DNA of 64,000 bases from an uncultured Rikenellaceae bacterium (GTDB lineage Bacteria > Bacteroidota > Bacteroidia > Bacteroidales > Rikenellaceae), in assembly GCA_944325305.1 (NCBI GenBank), contig CALUZO010000003.1, forward strand, positions 29,934 to 93,933, given 5' to 3'. Shown here piece after piece: positions 35,367-44,733 of the stretch. A program made the translations under genes and the position numbers. The notes under the pieces were generated by a model, which worked only from the letters and a program-made list of their open reading frames with translations, was not told the origin of the DNA and searched no databases. Every line of letters begins with the position of its first letter. Within the stretch, counting starts at the first letter, position 1.

Positions 35367-35831
35367 ATGGCTGTAATGAAAAAGAAAGGCGAAAAGGAAG
35401 TCGGAGCGATTTCAACCGCATCATTGCCTGACGTGATCTTCATGATCCTCTTCTTCTTTATGATCTCTACGACGATGAGGGAAATGACGGCAAAAGTCAC
35501 TTTCACTCTGCCGGAAGCAAGCGAAGTGCAAAAACTGGAAAAGAAGCAGTTGGTAAGTTACATACTTGTCGGAGAACCTACTCCTGACCTCAGGGCTCAG
35601 TTCGGTACTGCTCCTCGTATCCAGCTCAACGACAGCTACCAGGAGTTGCCTCAGATACTCGACTTCGTCGCATCGGAACGTGACAAACTCAACGAAATAG
35701 ACAAGGCCGCCATGACTATCAGCATAAGGGCGGACAAGTATACCAACATGGGTGTAATCACGGACATAAAGCAGGAGCTGAGAAAAGCCGAAGCACTTAA
35801 AATCAGTTACGCCGCAACAAAGGCGGAATAA
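35367..35831 (+). CDS. exbD: Biopolymer transporter ExbD, copy 2
   Basis: A 154-residue paralogue. The helix STASLPDVIFMILFFFMISTTM again carries the key Asp. The periplasmic domain includes PRIQLNDSYQELPQIL and TISIRADKYTNMGVITDIKQEL. ExbD works as a dimer in the ExbB pentamer, so the two copies may make a heterodimer; this is inference. A strong terminator follows. Confidence 0.92.
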   Translation: MAVMKKKGEKEVGAISTASLPDVIFMILFFFMISTTMREMTAKVTFTLPEASEVQKLEKKQLVSYILVGEPTPDLRAQFGTAPRIQLNDSYQELPQILDFVASERDKLNEIDKAAMTISIRADKYTNMGVITDIKQELRKAEALKISYAATKAE

Positions 35832-35846
35832 ATTCTTCGGAACATC

Positions 35847-35895
35847 AAAACAGAAGTCCCGCGACTGTCGAGTCGCGGGACTTCTGTTTTGTCAA
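35847..35895 (+). terminator. Terminator of the exb operon
   Basis: A 20-bp perfect stem (35847-35866 with 35871-35890; GAAGTCCCGCGACT core) with a four-base loop and flanking A/T runs. Confidence 0.92.
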
Positions 35896-36075
35896 GCTAA
35901 TTACCCCGTCACGACATGCCCCTGCAATTTGCCATATTTAGAAGTCAGCCAGGAGAGATTACCCCATATATCCACATCCTTACCTGCCTATCTGCTACTA
36001 CATAAAACGGCCCAATCATAAAAACACGCCACCGCTTCTTCAAAACACAGACCCACTCAAGGATTCCGGACCATG

Positions 36076-37581
36076 TCAGAACTGGAAGTATATAAAAGGC
36101 TGAATACCTGAAGACTTTATCTGCATTACGATCCATATCAGTCCAGTGGTGACAAGAGCAAAGCCCCAAAGAGGCATCCTTATAACACGCTGAGCTACGA
36201 CATTCTCGGTTCGTGTCGAGACGAAATGCAGCACATATCCCACCAAGATGAGGCTAAATACGGCTATATAACCGTAAACCACATCGGGAATCAACGAAAT
36301 ATTGAAATCGGTAAATATCTGTGAAATAACGTTTTTGGCAGTAGCCATATCTTTCGCACGGAAGAATATCCATCCGAAGCACACGAAATGGAATGTCACC
36401 ACGATCCCGATGATCCGTCTCCAGCGAGGCATCATGTCACCCTGCGGTTTGAAAGCATTGGGAAACAAATTCATGAAGAATTTATGTATCGCCAGCGCCA
36501 CCCCGTGCAGACCTCCCCATAATATGAATTTCATTGCCGCGCCATGCCACAGCCCACCCAAAAGCATAGTAATCATCAGATTCACATAGGTCCGCAACTT
36601 GCCTTTGCGGTTGCCGCCAAGGGAGATGTAGAGATAATCCTTCAGCCAGGTCGAAAGCGAGATATGCCATCTGCGCCAGAATTCGGTGATAGTTGCCGAT
36701 TTATAGGGCGAGTCGAAGTTCCTGGGGAACCAAAAGCCCAACAGCAATGCGATACCGATGGCCATATCGGAATAGCCCGAGAAATCGCAGTAGATCTGCA
36801 TTGCATATCCGTAAACGCCCATAAGATTCTCGAATCCGGTGTAAAGCAGGGGATTGTCGAATATGCGGTCTACGAAATTAAGGCTTATATAATCGGATAT
36901 AATGGCTTTTTTAAAGAGCCCCGAGATGATAAGGAACATCCCGGCCCCAAACATCTGTCTGCTGACTGTCAGAGGTTTCTGCCTGATCTGGGGGATAAAG
37001 TCGCGGGCGCGAACTATAGGGCCCGCAACAAGACCTGGGAAAAACGAGAGGTAAAATGCGTAATCGAGCCAGTTGTGCAGCGGCTCTATGCGACGACGAT
37101 AGAGGTCTATCGTATAGCTCATCGACTGGAATACGAAAAAAGAGACCCCAACGGGAAGGAATATGTTTTTGAAATCGAGAAAGTGGTGGCCCGAAATATC
37201 GTTTACCAGTCCTATGAAGAAATTCGTATACTTAAAATAGCACAGCAAGCCGAGGTTGATCACCACACTCAACGCTACGAGTGCTTTGCGGCGGCCATGC
37301 GAACGCTCAGGGCCGAGGGCCCGTCCTATGAAATAATCGCTCGTGGCAACAAAAAGCAACACGAGAAAGTACATTCCGCTCGACAGATAGTAAAAATAGA
37401 GCGAAAAAAGCAAAACATATATGAGACGCAGGGTGAGTTGTCTGCGCATCATCATGTAAAAGAATGTGAATCCCGCGAAAAGAAAAAGGAAAAGTCCGCT
37501 GCTGAATATCAACGGCGCCTTGGGATTGTAGGTGAGCAACTCACCGAGCTTCTGCCATATGTCGTCAGGCCACTGTATCAT
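36076..37581 (-). CDS. MBOAT-family O-acyltransferase
   Basis: A 501-residue polytopic membrane protein of the AlgI/PatA/DltB type, which moves acyl groups across or at the inner membrane onto extracytoplasmic glycans. Signatures: LPVGVSFFVFQSMSYTIDLYR, FSGYSDMAIGIALLLGF, FWRRWHISLSTWLKDYLYISLGG and LLGGLWHGAAMKFILWG with the catalytic His. The ATG at 37581 directly follows GGGAGGT; a GTG at 37590 overlapping the upstream stop is an alternative. Two SGNH genes lie directly upstream. Confidence 0.9.
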   Translation of the reverse strand: MIQWPDDIWQKLGELLTYNPKAPLIFSSGLFLFLFAGFTFFYMMMRRQLTLRLIYVLLFSLYFYYLSSGMYFLVLLFVATSDYFIGRALGPERSHGRRKALVALSVVINLGLLCYFKYTNFFIGLVNDISGHHFLDFKNIFLPVGVSFFVFQSMSYTIDLYRRRIEPLHNWLDYAFYLSFFPGLVAGPIVRARDFIPQIRQKPLTVSRQMFGAGMFLIISGLFKKAIISDYISLNFVDRIFDNPLLYTGFENLMGVYGYAMQIYCDFSGYSDMAIGIALLLGFWFPRNFDSPYKSATITEFWRRWHISLSTWLKDYLYISLGGNRKGKLRTYVNLMITMLLGGLWHGAAMKFILWGGLHGVALAIHKFFMNLFPNAFKPQGDMMPRWRRIIGIVVTFHFVCFGWIFFRAKDMATAKNVISQIFTDFNISLIPDVVYGYIAVFSLILVGYVLHFVSTRTENVVAQRVIRMPLWGFALVTTGLIWIVMQIKSSGIQPFIYFQF

Positions 37582-37589
37582 ACCTCCCA

Positions 37590-38954
37590 CTAATTGTTAT
37601 CTCTGTTACCCGATTCGACCGATTCCACAGCGGAAGTATCGGCGACCTCCCGTGTCTCCTGCGCATCGGCAGCCGGCAGGAATCGATTGATGTAACTGTT
37701 ATAATATCGCATCAGCGCATCGTACAGCATGTCGCCCTGAAGCGTGTAACCCTCTTCGGTCAGGTGCAACCTGTCACTCTGCATCAACCTGCGGCTGTAC
37801 CATACTCTGCTCGAATTGTTGCCGCCGGCAGCGGTATAGAAGTCCCATACTGCAAAACCATTGTCATTCGCTATCGCACCGAGCACCTCTGCGACATCCG
37901 AAACATTCTTATTCACGCTATATGTACGGCGGATGCGGCGACAACCCTCCATAGGGGTAGTAAGCAGGATAGCAGACTCGGGATAGTTTTCGTACACCTT
38001 GCGGACAAAACCTTCAGCTACCTCCCTAAAGGAGTCGCTACGGTAATTCCCTCCGAAACAGTTGTTGGTCCCCAGCGATATGATTATCAGATCGGGAGAC
38101 AGGGCTGCGGCTCCTCCTTCTGCAAAATCGGTGTTGCGTTCGAAATGTTCGAAGGCGGCGCTATTCACTCCTATGGCATGGAACAAAACTCCCGGCTGGC
38201 CGTTCTCGAGCGAGAAGCCGTAAACAGTGGGATTATTATATCCGTCGGTCAACTCTCCGACCAGGGTGAGGTTCTCGACATCGCGGTTGATGTCTATTCT
38301 GGTGCTGCGGTCGGTATTCCCCATCGTACAATAGGAGCCTATTGAGAGCGAATCGGGCACGTTGAAAAACGGCGCCTTGGCATGATGGAAGATTGTAATT
38401 GAACTAAACGGCGCCTTGGACCATATGCTCAATGTAGGTTTCATCTCCTCTATTCCGACTGCAACCCCGGTAAAACCAAGTTTTTCCACCAACCCTCGCG
38501 AGGTGACCTTGCCGGATGTAAGTTTATCCTTGGTCGTGATGGCATAGTCACGCGGTTCGTTACCCCCGGCCAGTTTATAAGGAGTTATCAAACCCCTGCC
38601 TGCATTGCCGAAATCGCACTGAAACAACTCCCGGAGTCTGGCATCCCAGAATCCTCCCTGTACGTGCGAATCGCCCAAATGCACTATCGACACGACTTCG
38701 TCGGCTCCGCTGCGCAGACGCAGAAGTTTCTCCATAAACCCGTCGAGCGATGCCGTATCACCCTTTATGATATTCGCCGCCGTATCTATGACATTGACGT
38801 ATGACTCCTGGGGATAAACATGCCTGACCGAGTCGAGATTAGGAGTCAAGAATTCACCAATGCTGCCAGACTCCTCATGGGATGCCTTGGCCGAAATCCC
38901 AATCCACCCGACGAATCCCAACAGAATCATATATGCAAAAAAACGTTTACGCAT
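37590..38954 (-). CDS. SGNH/GDSL-family hydrolase or O-acyltransferase, second of pair
   Basis: A 454-residue exported protein (signal to ISAKAS). SGNH blocks are visible: VHLGDSHVQGG with the nucleophile serine at about S96, ISLGTNNCFGG with the oxyanion Asn, and SDRLHLTEEGY with the Asp-His pair. The acidic C-terminus (VADTSAVESVESGNRD) is non-catalytic. It overlaps the preceding SGNH gene by 8 bases and touches the MBOAT gene, so the three are one unit. Confidence 0.82.
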   Translation of the reverse strand: MRKRFFAYMILLGFVGWIGISAKASHEESGSIGEFLTPNLDSVRHVYPQESYVNVIDTAANIIKGDTASLDGFMEKLLRLRSGADEVVSIVHLGDSHVQGGFWDARLRELFQCDFGNAGRGLITPYKLAGGNEPRDYAITTKDKLTSGKVTSRGLVEKLGFTGVAVGIEEMKPTLSIWSKAPFSSITIFHHAKAPFFNVPDSLSIGSYCTMGNTDRSTRIDINRDVENLTLVGELTDGYNNPTVYGFSLENGQPGVLFHAIGVNSAAFEHFERNTDFAEGGAAALSPDLIIISLGTNNCFGGNYRSDSFREVAEGFVRKVYENYPESAILLTTPMEGCRRIRRTYSVNKNVSDVAEVLGAIANDNGFAVWDFYTAAGGNNSSRVWYSRRLMQSDRLHLTEEGYTLQGDMLYDALMRYYNSYINRFLPAADAQETREVADTSAVESVESGNRDNN

Positions 38955-40698
38955 CGTCGTCGGTTAAATTTGGGTCAATATCACGATTCTTGCTCGAATC
39001 GGCCTTAATGTCGGATCTATCCGCAGATACAGAAGGGGTAATCTCTTGATTACTTTCATATCTGTTGCTATCTGAACGAGTCGTTTCGTCTCTATCGCTA
39101 CGGGCAGCCGGCAATGAGTCGGAGCGCCATTGAGTTTGTTCCGTAACCACCGTATCCGCCTCCTCGGCCACAGCCTGTTCGTCGACCTGTTGCTTCAGAT
39201 ACAGCAGCGCGTTGACAAGCTGTTTTGCGAGATATCGGCCTCCTCCGAAACTGAGATGAGTATAGTCCTTGGCAGCCCAACCCTTCTCCACGAAATCGAC
39301 CATGCTGTTTTCACCGCCCATAGCCGTAAACGTATCCCAGTAAGCCACTCCGCACTCCTTGGCTATGGCACGCTGCTCCTTAATCATGTAATAAACAGCA
39401 TCCATGGTCACAAATTCGCCGTTATCCATAGTGCTGCGGTCGCCTACCCCCAGCAACAGTATGGCGGCATTGGGGAAACTGCGTTTTATATAGTTGACCA
39501 CACGAACCATATTCTGACGGTATCCGGTGTAATTCGTAACCTCTGGCGACATGGCGTTCAACCCGTACTGCATCACTATGAGATCATAGCCGAGCATACG
39601 CCCAATCTTGGAATTGACCTTGGCGCTGGTTCCGAAGAGAGCCATTCCGCTGTTGCTTCGTATCGAATAGTTATCCACACCGACTCCCGTCGGACTGTCG
39701 AACACTACGCCGTAGCCGATAAACCCAGTAGTATCCAATATCTCTATCCGGGCTCTCTTTATCGCAGCACCTCCTATTTTGATTTGCTGCACCTGCTCGC
39801 TCGGATCGGGAGTAAAGATCTGCTCTATCGAGTCGTTTATTGCGAGTTTGAGTTCGAGCGTACCTGTATTCTCGAACAAAAGACGCATCGAAGGACTTTG
39901 AGCCACATGCTTACGGTAACCTGTCATTTCGTACAGCGTCCACGCCCCCGCAGAATCGGGAAGCGACAAGGTCCCCGACATATAGAACTTGTCGGTCAAT
40001 TCTTCAGGCGCCGTTTTTTTATTAATCACGCTGTAATTGGTCCATCCGCCATAGGTCTGCTTAACCGTAGGACGATGAAGGGCCAGCGGAGTCGAGAATG
40101 GCACAAAGCCGACCCCTTTTCCTCCGTACATGGATTGCAATTGATCCCGGACATCTGCGGTAATAATGTCGCCCTCGATATACGAATCCCCGAGAAAGGC
40201 TATACGGACAAGGCGTTCCTGTGTCTCTCTCCCCAATAGACGGCAGAAATCGCTTATCGAAACGCCGTCACCCGAGGAATAATCCTCGATAGGAGTTATC
40301 TTTTCACCATTCAGGACTGGTTGGATTACCGGAGGTACGATCTCAACGGTATCGTCCGAACCGATATTCCACGTTTGTTCACGAGGCCCTGTCGATTGTT
40401 TGGATGTTTGTTCGGCCGGTTGTTCGACCACCTGGGCAACGGTAATGGTATCCACAGCCTGCAATTCGGCCTCACGGCGTTCAATCTCGTCAAGAAACAG
40501 ACGGTCGGCACTGTCGTCGAATGCTTTCCCCGCAGAGGAGTCGCCCGGAAAGCTAATAAGGTCGGAAAGTATGTTGGTGCGCTTGAATCGCACTCCGCAT
40601 ATGCTGAAAGGCGGAACGAAACTCAGGCCCAACATCAATACGATCACAAGAGCTGTTACCTTGAACGAATATTTTGTATAATCCTTTTCGACAGCCAT
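38947..40698 (-). CDS. Membrane-anchored SGNH/GDSL-family protein, first of pair
   Basis: A 583-residue protein. An N-terminal helix (VTALVIVLMLGLSFVPPFSI) anchors it in the inner membrane; a Glu/Gln/Thr-rich linker follows; the SGNH domain has IAFLGDSYIEGDI, MQYGLNAMS and KDYTHLSFGG (catalytic Ser and Asp-His). The C-terminal 60 residues are polar and Ser/Asp/Arg-rich. It probably acts as periplasmic acetyltransferase or esterase partner of the MBOAT. The ATG at 40698 is preferred to an upstream non-ATG. Confidence 0.8.
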   Translation of the reverse strand: MAVEKDYTKYSFKVTALVIVLMLGLSFVPPFSICGVRFKRTNILSDLISFPGDSSAGKAFDDSADRLFLDEIERREAELQAVDTITVAQVVEQPAEQTSKQSTGPREQTWNIGSDDTVEIVPPVIQPVLNGEKITPIEDYSSGDGVSISDFCRLLGRETQERLVRIAFLGDSYIEGDIITADVRDQLQSMYGGKGVGFVPFSTPLALHRPTVKQTYGGWTNYSVINKKTAPEELTDKFYMSGTLSLPDSAGAWTLYEMTGYRKHVAQSPSMRLLFENTGTLELKLAINDSIEQIFTPDPSEQVQQIKIGGAAIKRARIEILDTTGFIGYGVVFDSPTGVGVDNYSIRSNSGMALFGTSAKVNSKIGRMLGYDLIVMQYGLNAMSPEVTNYTGYRQNMVRVVNYIKRSFPNAAILLLGVGDRSTMDNGEFVTMDAVYYMIKEQRAIAKECGVAYWDTFTAMGGENSMVDFVEKGWAAKDYTHLSFGGGRYLAKQLVNALLYLKQQVDEQAVAEEADTVVTEQTQWRSDSLPAARSDRDETTRSDSNRYESNQEITPSVSADRSDIKADSSKNRDIDPNLTDDDA

Positions 40699-40734
40699 TT
40701 TTAGACACAGGGCATTTATTGCCCGAACAAATTG

Positions 40735-40742
40735 CAAAAATA
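40735..40742 (-). promoter_or_regulatory. Promoter -7 box of the SGNH-SGNH-MBOAT operon
   Basis: TATTTTTG on the minus strand, 36 bases before the first SGNH start. No clear -33 TTG. Confidence 0.4.
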
Positions 40743-40783
40743 CAAAAAATATGGATTCCGGCGAGCTTTGAACATTCCCGGAA

Positions 40784-41449
40784 TTACTTTATCAACCCCT
40801 CTTTACGAAAGCTGAAATATCCGCCTGATGTGACTATAAGATGGTCGAGAACCGAGATGTCGAACAGAGAGGCCGCAAGCTCTATTTTATCGGTCAGGAA
40901 TTTGTCATCATCGCTGGGTTTGGCCACGCCCGAGGGATGGTTATGGACAAGAATAACTGAACTGGCCAACAGTTCAACGGCCTTTTTTACTATAAGTTTA
41001 TGGTCTACCATCGTCCCCGAAACGCCTCCCTGACTGATCTTGGCCTTGTCGATCACGGTGTTGGCCGAACTCAGATAGAGAACCCAGAACTCCTCATAAT
41101 CAAGTCCGGATAATTGCGGATGAAATATCCTGAGCACATCGTCATTGGTCCGTATAGTGACAGGGGCGTCGGGTTTTTCGCACGCCAGTCTGCGCCCCAG
41201 CTCGAGTGCAGCCGAAAGCAGTGCCGCACGTTTTACACCCATGCTCTCGATCATGCGCAATCGCTTGATATCCATCTTCGAAAGCGCCGTAAGAGAATAT
41301 TCCGGATTTTTGAGTATTCTCTCAGCAACGACGACGCTGGATCCTGCACCGAGAGTCCCTTCCTGCAATATGACAGACAGCAATTCGGCGTCGGTCAACG
41401 ACTCGGCTCCACGAGTAACCAGCTTTTCACGGACCTCTTTATCTGTCAT
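40784..41449 (-). CDS. radC: RadC-family JAMM-domain protein
   Basis: A 221-residue protein of the RadC/MPN family, function unsettled. The JAMM metal motif is intact (ILVHNHPSGVAKPSDDD). An N-terminal helix-hairpin-helix region (LRMIESMGVKRAALL) follows the SLTDAELLSVIL segment. The usual extra N-terminal residues (the DRPREKL part) are shortened because the gene begins inside the end of rnc: a stop lies in frame upstream. The ATG at 41449 follows GGAG closely; a TTG at 41455 is possible. Confidence 0.85.
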   Translation of the reverse strand: MTDKEVREKLVTRGAESLTDAELLSVILQEGTLGAGSSVVVAERILKNPEYSLTALSKMDIKRLRMIESMGVKRAALLSAALELGRRLACEKPDAPVTIRTNDDVLRIFHPQLSGLDYEEFWVLYLSSANTVIDKAKISQGGVSGTMVDHKLIVKKAVELLASSVILVHNHPSGVAKPSDDDKFLTDKIELAASLFDISVLDHLIVTSGGYFSFRKEGLIK

Positions 41450-42437
41450 CTCCAACTCGTTTTACATCCGTTGTTACACCTTCGCCGGACCTGTCAACTG
41501 CATTCATGGCGTCACTTTTAGATCCTTGAGTCGATTTGGCGTCGTGCGAGGCGGTCTTATCGACATTTGCCTCCGCCTGAGTTTTGCCAGATCTCGGATT
41601 ACCTCTCCTTTTTCTAGTACCTGCCTTGCGGTTGTCAGAAACATTCTTGGTATCCTCAACACTCTTTTGAGCGACAGCCCTATCCACCATTTCGAGAAAA
41701 CTCGACCCTAAATCTTCGCTGTTAAAACGCGATACTGACAAAGCCGCATTCTGTTCCGCCTCTTTTTTGGTGAAACCGAAACCATAACCCATTTCCATAT
41801 TGTCGATAATGACAACGGAGCGGAATTTCGGGGAATGCGATGAAGATTCACTGTCAGGACGTGTATCGAACCGTATGGAATGACGCCCCTTCTGGCACCA
41901 CTCTATCAGACGGCTCTTGTAGTCCGTCTCGGTAGAGGTCATGGATTCGAGATCGAGATAGCGGGCAAACAGATCATTGATAATAAGTCTGTTGACAAAA
42001 TCATACCCCTTGTCAAGATAAATGGCGCCGATTATAGCCTCGAGCGCGTCGCCGTGAAGATGTTTTTGTGAGTATCCCGCCGATTGCGATATGATATGAT
42101 CCGACAGACCTATCTGGACACACAGATCGTTAAGAGTAGATCGGCTGACTATTTTGGAGCGCATTTGGGTAAGGAAGCCCTCGTCGCTCTGTGGGAATTC
42201 TATAAAAAGATAGTCGGAAACGATGGCCTCGAGCACCGCATCTCCAAGAAACTCAAGACGTTCGTTATTGAAAGGAACGCCATCGGGCATCGCAACCGAC
42301 GCTGACTTATGTATCAGTGCAAGTTTATAAAGTTCGATATTACCGGGCCTAAAACCGAAAATATCCTTTACGATACGGTAATAATAAGCATCACCGTCAG
42401 ATTTTTTCCGAAACGGCCTGACAAGAAAGTCAAACAT
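41439..42437 (-). CDS. rnc: Ribonuclease III with extended C-terminal tail
   Basis: Cuts double-stranded RNA in rRNA and mRNA processing. The 332-residue protein has the catalytic signature NERLEFLGDAVLEAIVSDYLF, a second active-site helix with GDALEAIIGAIYLDKG, and a dsRNA-binding domain (about 175-240, GYGFGFTKKEAEQNAAL). Some 90 residues follow that are basic, Ser/Lys/Asp-rich and low in complexity (TRKRRGNPRSGKTQAEAN), unlike the compact 226-residue E. coli enzyme. It overlaps radC by 11 bases. Confidence 0.94.
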   Translation of the reverse strand: MFDFLVRPFRKKSDGDAYYYRIVKDIFGFRPGNIELYKLALIHKSASVAMPDGVPFNNERLEFLGDAVLEAIVSDYLFIEFPQSDEGFLTQMRSKIVSRSTLNDLCVQIGLSDHIISQSAGYSQKHLHGDALEAIIGAIYLDKGYDFVNRLIINDLFARYLDLESMTSTETDYKSRLIEWCQKGRHSIRFDTRPDSESSSHSPKFRSVVIIDNMEMGYGFGFTKKEAEQNAALSVSRFNSEDLGSSFLEMVDRAVAQKSVEDTKNVSDNRKAGTRKRRGNPRSGKTQAEANVDKTASHDAKSTQGSKSDAMNAVDRSGEGVTTDVKRVGDDR

Positions 42438-42572
42438 AACTCTGAATTTTGGGAATCTATTAATCGGCCTGCCACTATAGTACCTCTCAGAACTCGCTAA
42501 CGGAACATCGTGCCCTGACCTATTCCCTCACATTTTTGGAGCCAACCCCTCCAAAAAATTTAATCGCTCAAG

Positions 42573-43823
42573 TTACTGTATCTTCTTGAATACTACCGAC
42601 GAGTTGTGACCGCCGAAACCGAAGCAGTTGCTGAGCGCTACGTTCACATCGCGTTTTTGTGCCTTGTTGAGAGTAAGGTTGAGTTTCGGATCGATCGCCG
42701 GATCGAGTTCGAAGTTATTTATAGTTGGGGCTATCACGCCTGTATTGATAGCCATGATGCATGCAAGAGCCTCTATTGCCCCGGCCGCACCCAGAAGGTG
42801 ACCGGTCATGGACTTTGTAGCATTAATGTTCATCTTGTAGGCGTGTTCGCCGAATGCCGCAAGCACACCGTTGATCTCGGCAGTATCGCCTACAGGGGTA
42901 GACGTCCCGTGTGTATTTACATAATCGACGTCTTCAGGTCTCAGGCCAGCGTCTCTGACGGCGTCCAACATTGCTTTGCGGGCTCCCAATCCTTCCGGAT
43001 GCGGAGCTGTAAAGTGGTAGGCATCGGCACTCATGCCGCCGCCGGCTACCTCGGCGTATATCTTGGCTCCGCGCGCTTTCGCATGTTCATACTCTTCGAG
43101 TATGAGCGCTCCCGCGCCTTCGCCTATGACGAAACCGTCGCGGTCCTTATCAAACGGGCGCGAAGCGGTCTGGGGATCGTCGTTGCGGGTAGAAAGTGCC
43201 TGCATGGCGTTGAAGCCGCCGACACCAGGCTGGTTCACAGCCGCTTCCGAACCTCCGGTAACCATAATATCGGCCTTACCCATACGAATATGGTTAAAGG
43301 CATCTATCATGGCATGGTTGCTCGAAGCGCAGGCCGAAACGGTGCAATAGTTCGGCCCCATGAAACCATATTTCATCGAGATATAACCCGCAGCTATATC
43401 CGCTATCATTTTGGGTATGAAGAAAGGGCTGTAGCGGGGGACTCCTCCGCCCTCTACAAACCCTTTTACCTCATGGTAGAATGTTTCCAATCCACCTATG
43501 CCCGACCCCCATATAACGCCGGCCATCTGCAGATCCATCTTTTCGAGATCAAGACCCGAGTCCTTAACAGCCTGATCGGCGGCGACAAGGGCATATTGCG
43601 TGAAAAGATCGTATTTGCGGACCTCCTTGCGTTCGAAATAGTTCGAGGGATCGTAATTCTTCACCTCGCACGCGAATCTTGTCTTAAACAGTGATGCATC
43701 GAAATGTGTTATCGGCGTAGCTCCGCTGACACCTTTTTCAAGGTTTGCAAAATATTCTTCCACCGTGTTTCCGAGCGGGTTGATAGTTCCGATACCAGTT
43801 ACGACTACTCTTCTGAGTTGCAT
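42573..43823 (-). CDS. fabF: Beta-ketoacyl-ACP synthase II
   Basis: Elongates acyl-ACP by condensing with malonyl-ACP. The 416-residue thiolase-fold enzyme shows the Cys-His-His triad: TVSACASSNHAMIDAF, NTHGTSTPVGD, and KSMTGHLLGAAGAIEA. The N-terminus (RRVVVTGIGTINPLGNTVEE) and end (SNCFGFGGHNSSVVF) match FabF. It follows acpP by 60 bases. Confidence 0.96.
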   Translation of the reverse strand: MQLRRVVVTGIGTINPLGNTVEEYFANLEKGVSGATPITHFDASLFKTRFACEVKNYDPSNYFERKEVRKYDLFTQYALVAADQAVKDSGLDLEKMDLQMAGVIWGSGIGGLETFYHEVKGFVEGGGVPRYSPFFIPKMIADIAAGYISMKYGFMGPNYCTVSACASSNHAMIDAFNHIRMGKADIMVTGGSEAAVNQPGVGGFNAMQALSTRNDDPQTASRPFDKDRDGFVIGEGAGALILEEYEHAKARGAKIYAEVAGGGMSADAYHFTAPHPEGLGARKAMLDAVRDAGLRPEDVDYVNTHGTSTPVGDTAEINGVLAAFGEHAYKMNINATKSMTGHLLGAAGAIEALACIMAINTGVIAPTINNFELDPAIDPKLNLTLNKAQKRDVNVALSNCFGFGGHNSSVVFKKIQ

Positions 43824-43883
43824 ATGAATAAATTCTCAAGTTAGACAAAATCCTCGCCGGGGCGTAATCCGAAGAGGCTTAAA

Positions 43884-44117
43884 TTATTTCTTAGCTTCGA
43901 TGTAAGTGATAGCATCACCAACTGTGCCGATCTTTTCAGCGTCTTCGTCCGGAATAGAGATACCGAATTCTTTCTCAAATTCCATGATGAGTTCGACAGT
44001 GTCGAGAGAGTCAGCGCCGAGATCGTTAGTGAAACTTGCTGCAGGAACAACTTCTGCCGCGTCTACGCCAAGTTTATCAACGATAATCTCGGTAACTTTT
44101 GATGCAACTTCTGACAT
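43884..44117 (-). CDS. acpP: Acyl carrier protein
   Basis: A 77-residue acidic helical carrier. The phosphopantetheine serine is in [12 protein letters not shown]. The ATG at 44117 gives the family's length ([17 protein letters not shown]). It precedes fabF, the standard fatty-acid synthesis order. A TATTTTTG promoter box lies at 44186-44193. Confidence 0.97.
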   Translation of the reverse strand: MSEVASKVTEIIVDKLGVDAAEVVPAASFTNDLGADSLDTVELIMEFEKEFGISIPDEDAEKIGTVGDAITYIEAKK

Positions 44118-44185
44118 AACTTTAAAATTTAGGTTTAACAAATGTTTTTATCTTAAGATTGCTTTTTTTCTGAGCGAATTCTGCG

Positions 44186-44193
44186 CAAAAATA
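44186..44193 (-). promoter_or_regulatory. Promoter -7 box of acpP-fabF
   Basis: TATTTTTG on the minus strand, 68 bases before acpP. The expected TTG is only partly matched. Confidence 0.4.
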
Positions 44194-44691
44194 ACACTTT
44201 TTTATCAAATCCGAACATATAGGCGTGATTTTCATTCAATTTATGAAAACCTTAACCGAAAACAGGTTTCAGATTTAATTCCATCTGTTTCTCCGGTGTC
44301 CGGTTCGCCTCGTTTTTTATCGGGGAAAAAATATCAATCCTCTCTTGCATGTCGGCAAAGTTATCGCTTTATCCGGACATCAGCATTGAAAATGCCGCAT
44401 CCCAAAGAGCATCCCCCCATCACCTATTGAGACAATCAGCCGCCCCGAAAACCATATCGGATTCAGAAAATGGGCGGAATACAAGACAGTAAATCGAACA
44501 TACAGCGGATTCGGTTTCAAAATCAGGATATAAACTGTCCTTCATTTATATATGTGTCAACTGATCCTTAGGTGCGAATGTACGCAAAACAATCGGCCAC
44601 ACATAACCCACATGAAAAACATGGCAAACGCTCACATCGCATGCCAACTTAACCGCAATAAGAAAAATATGGTAAATACAACTTTTTACAC

Positions 44692-44699
44692 TACATTTG
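44692..44699 (+). promoter_or_regulatory. Promoter -7 box of purN
   Basis: TACATTTG, 35 bases before the ATG at 44734; no clear TTG upstream. Confidence 0.45.
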
Positions 44700-44733
44700 G
44701 ACTCTGCAAAATACAGCTCATCAATAAACCATT

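Larger units (their letters stand above)
44118..44733. other. Divergent intergenic region between acpP and purN
   Basis: About 615 bases without a supported gene. Candidate promoter boxes for acpP (TATTTTTG at 44186-44193; TAACTTTG at 44356-44363, both minus) and purN (44692-44699, plus) are present. Nothing else was recognised in the middle part. Confidence 0.5.

Noticed and set aside
39130..40239. A 369-codon plus-strand frame antisense to the first SGNH gene
   Set aside because: Same reason: the SGNH motifs on the minus strand settle the coding strand.
42606..43694. A 362-codon plus-strand frame antisense to fabF
   Set aside because: fabF is complete with its active-site triad on the other strand; the antisense frame has no recognisable family.
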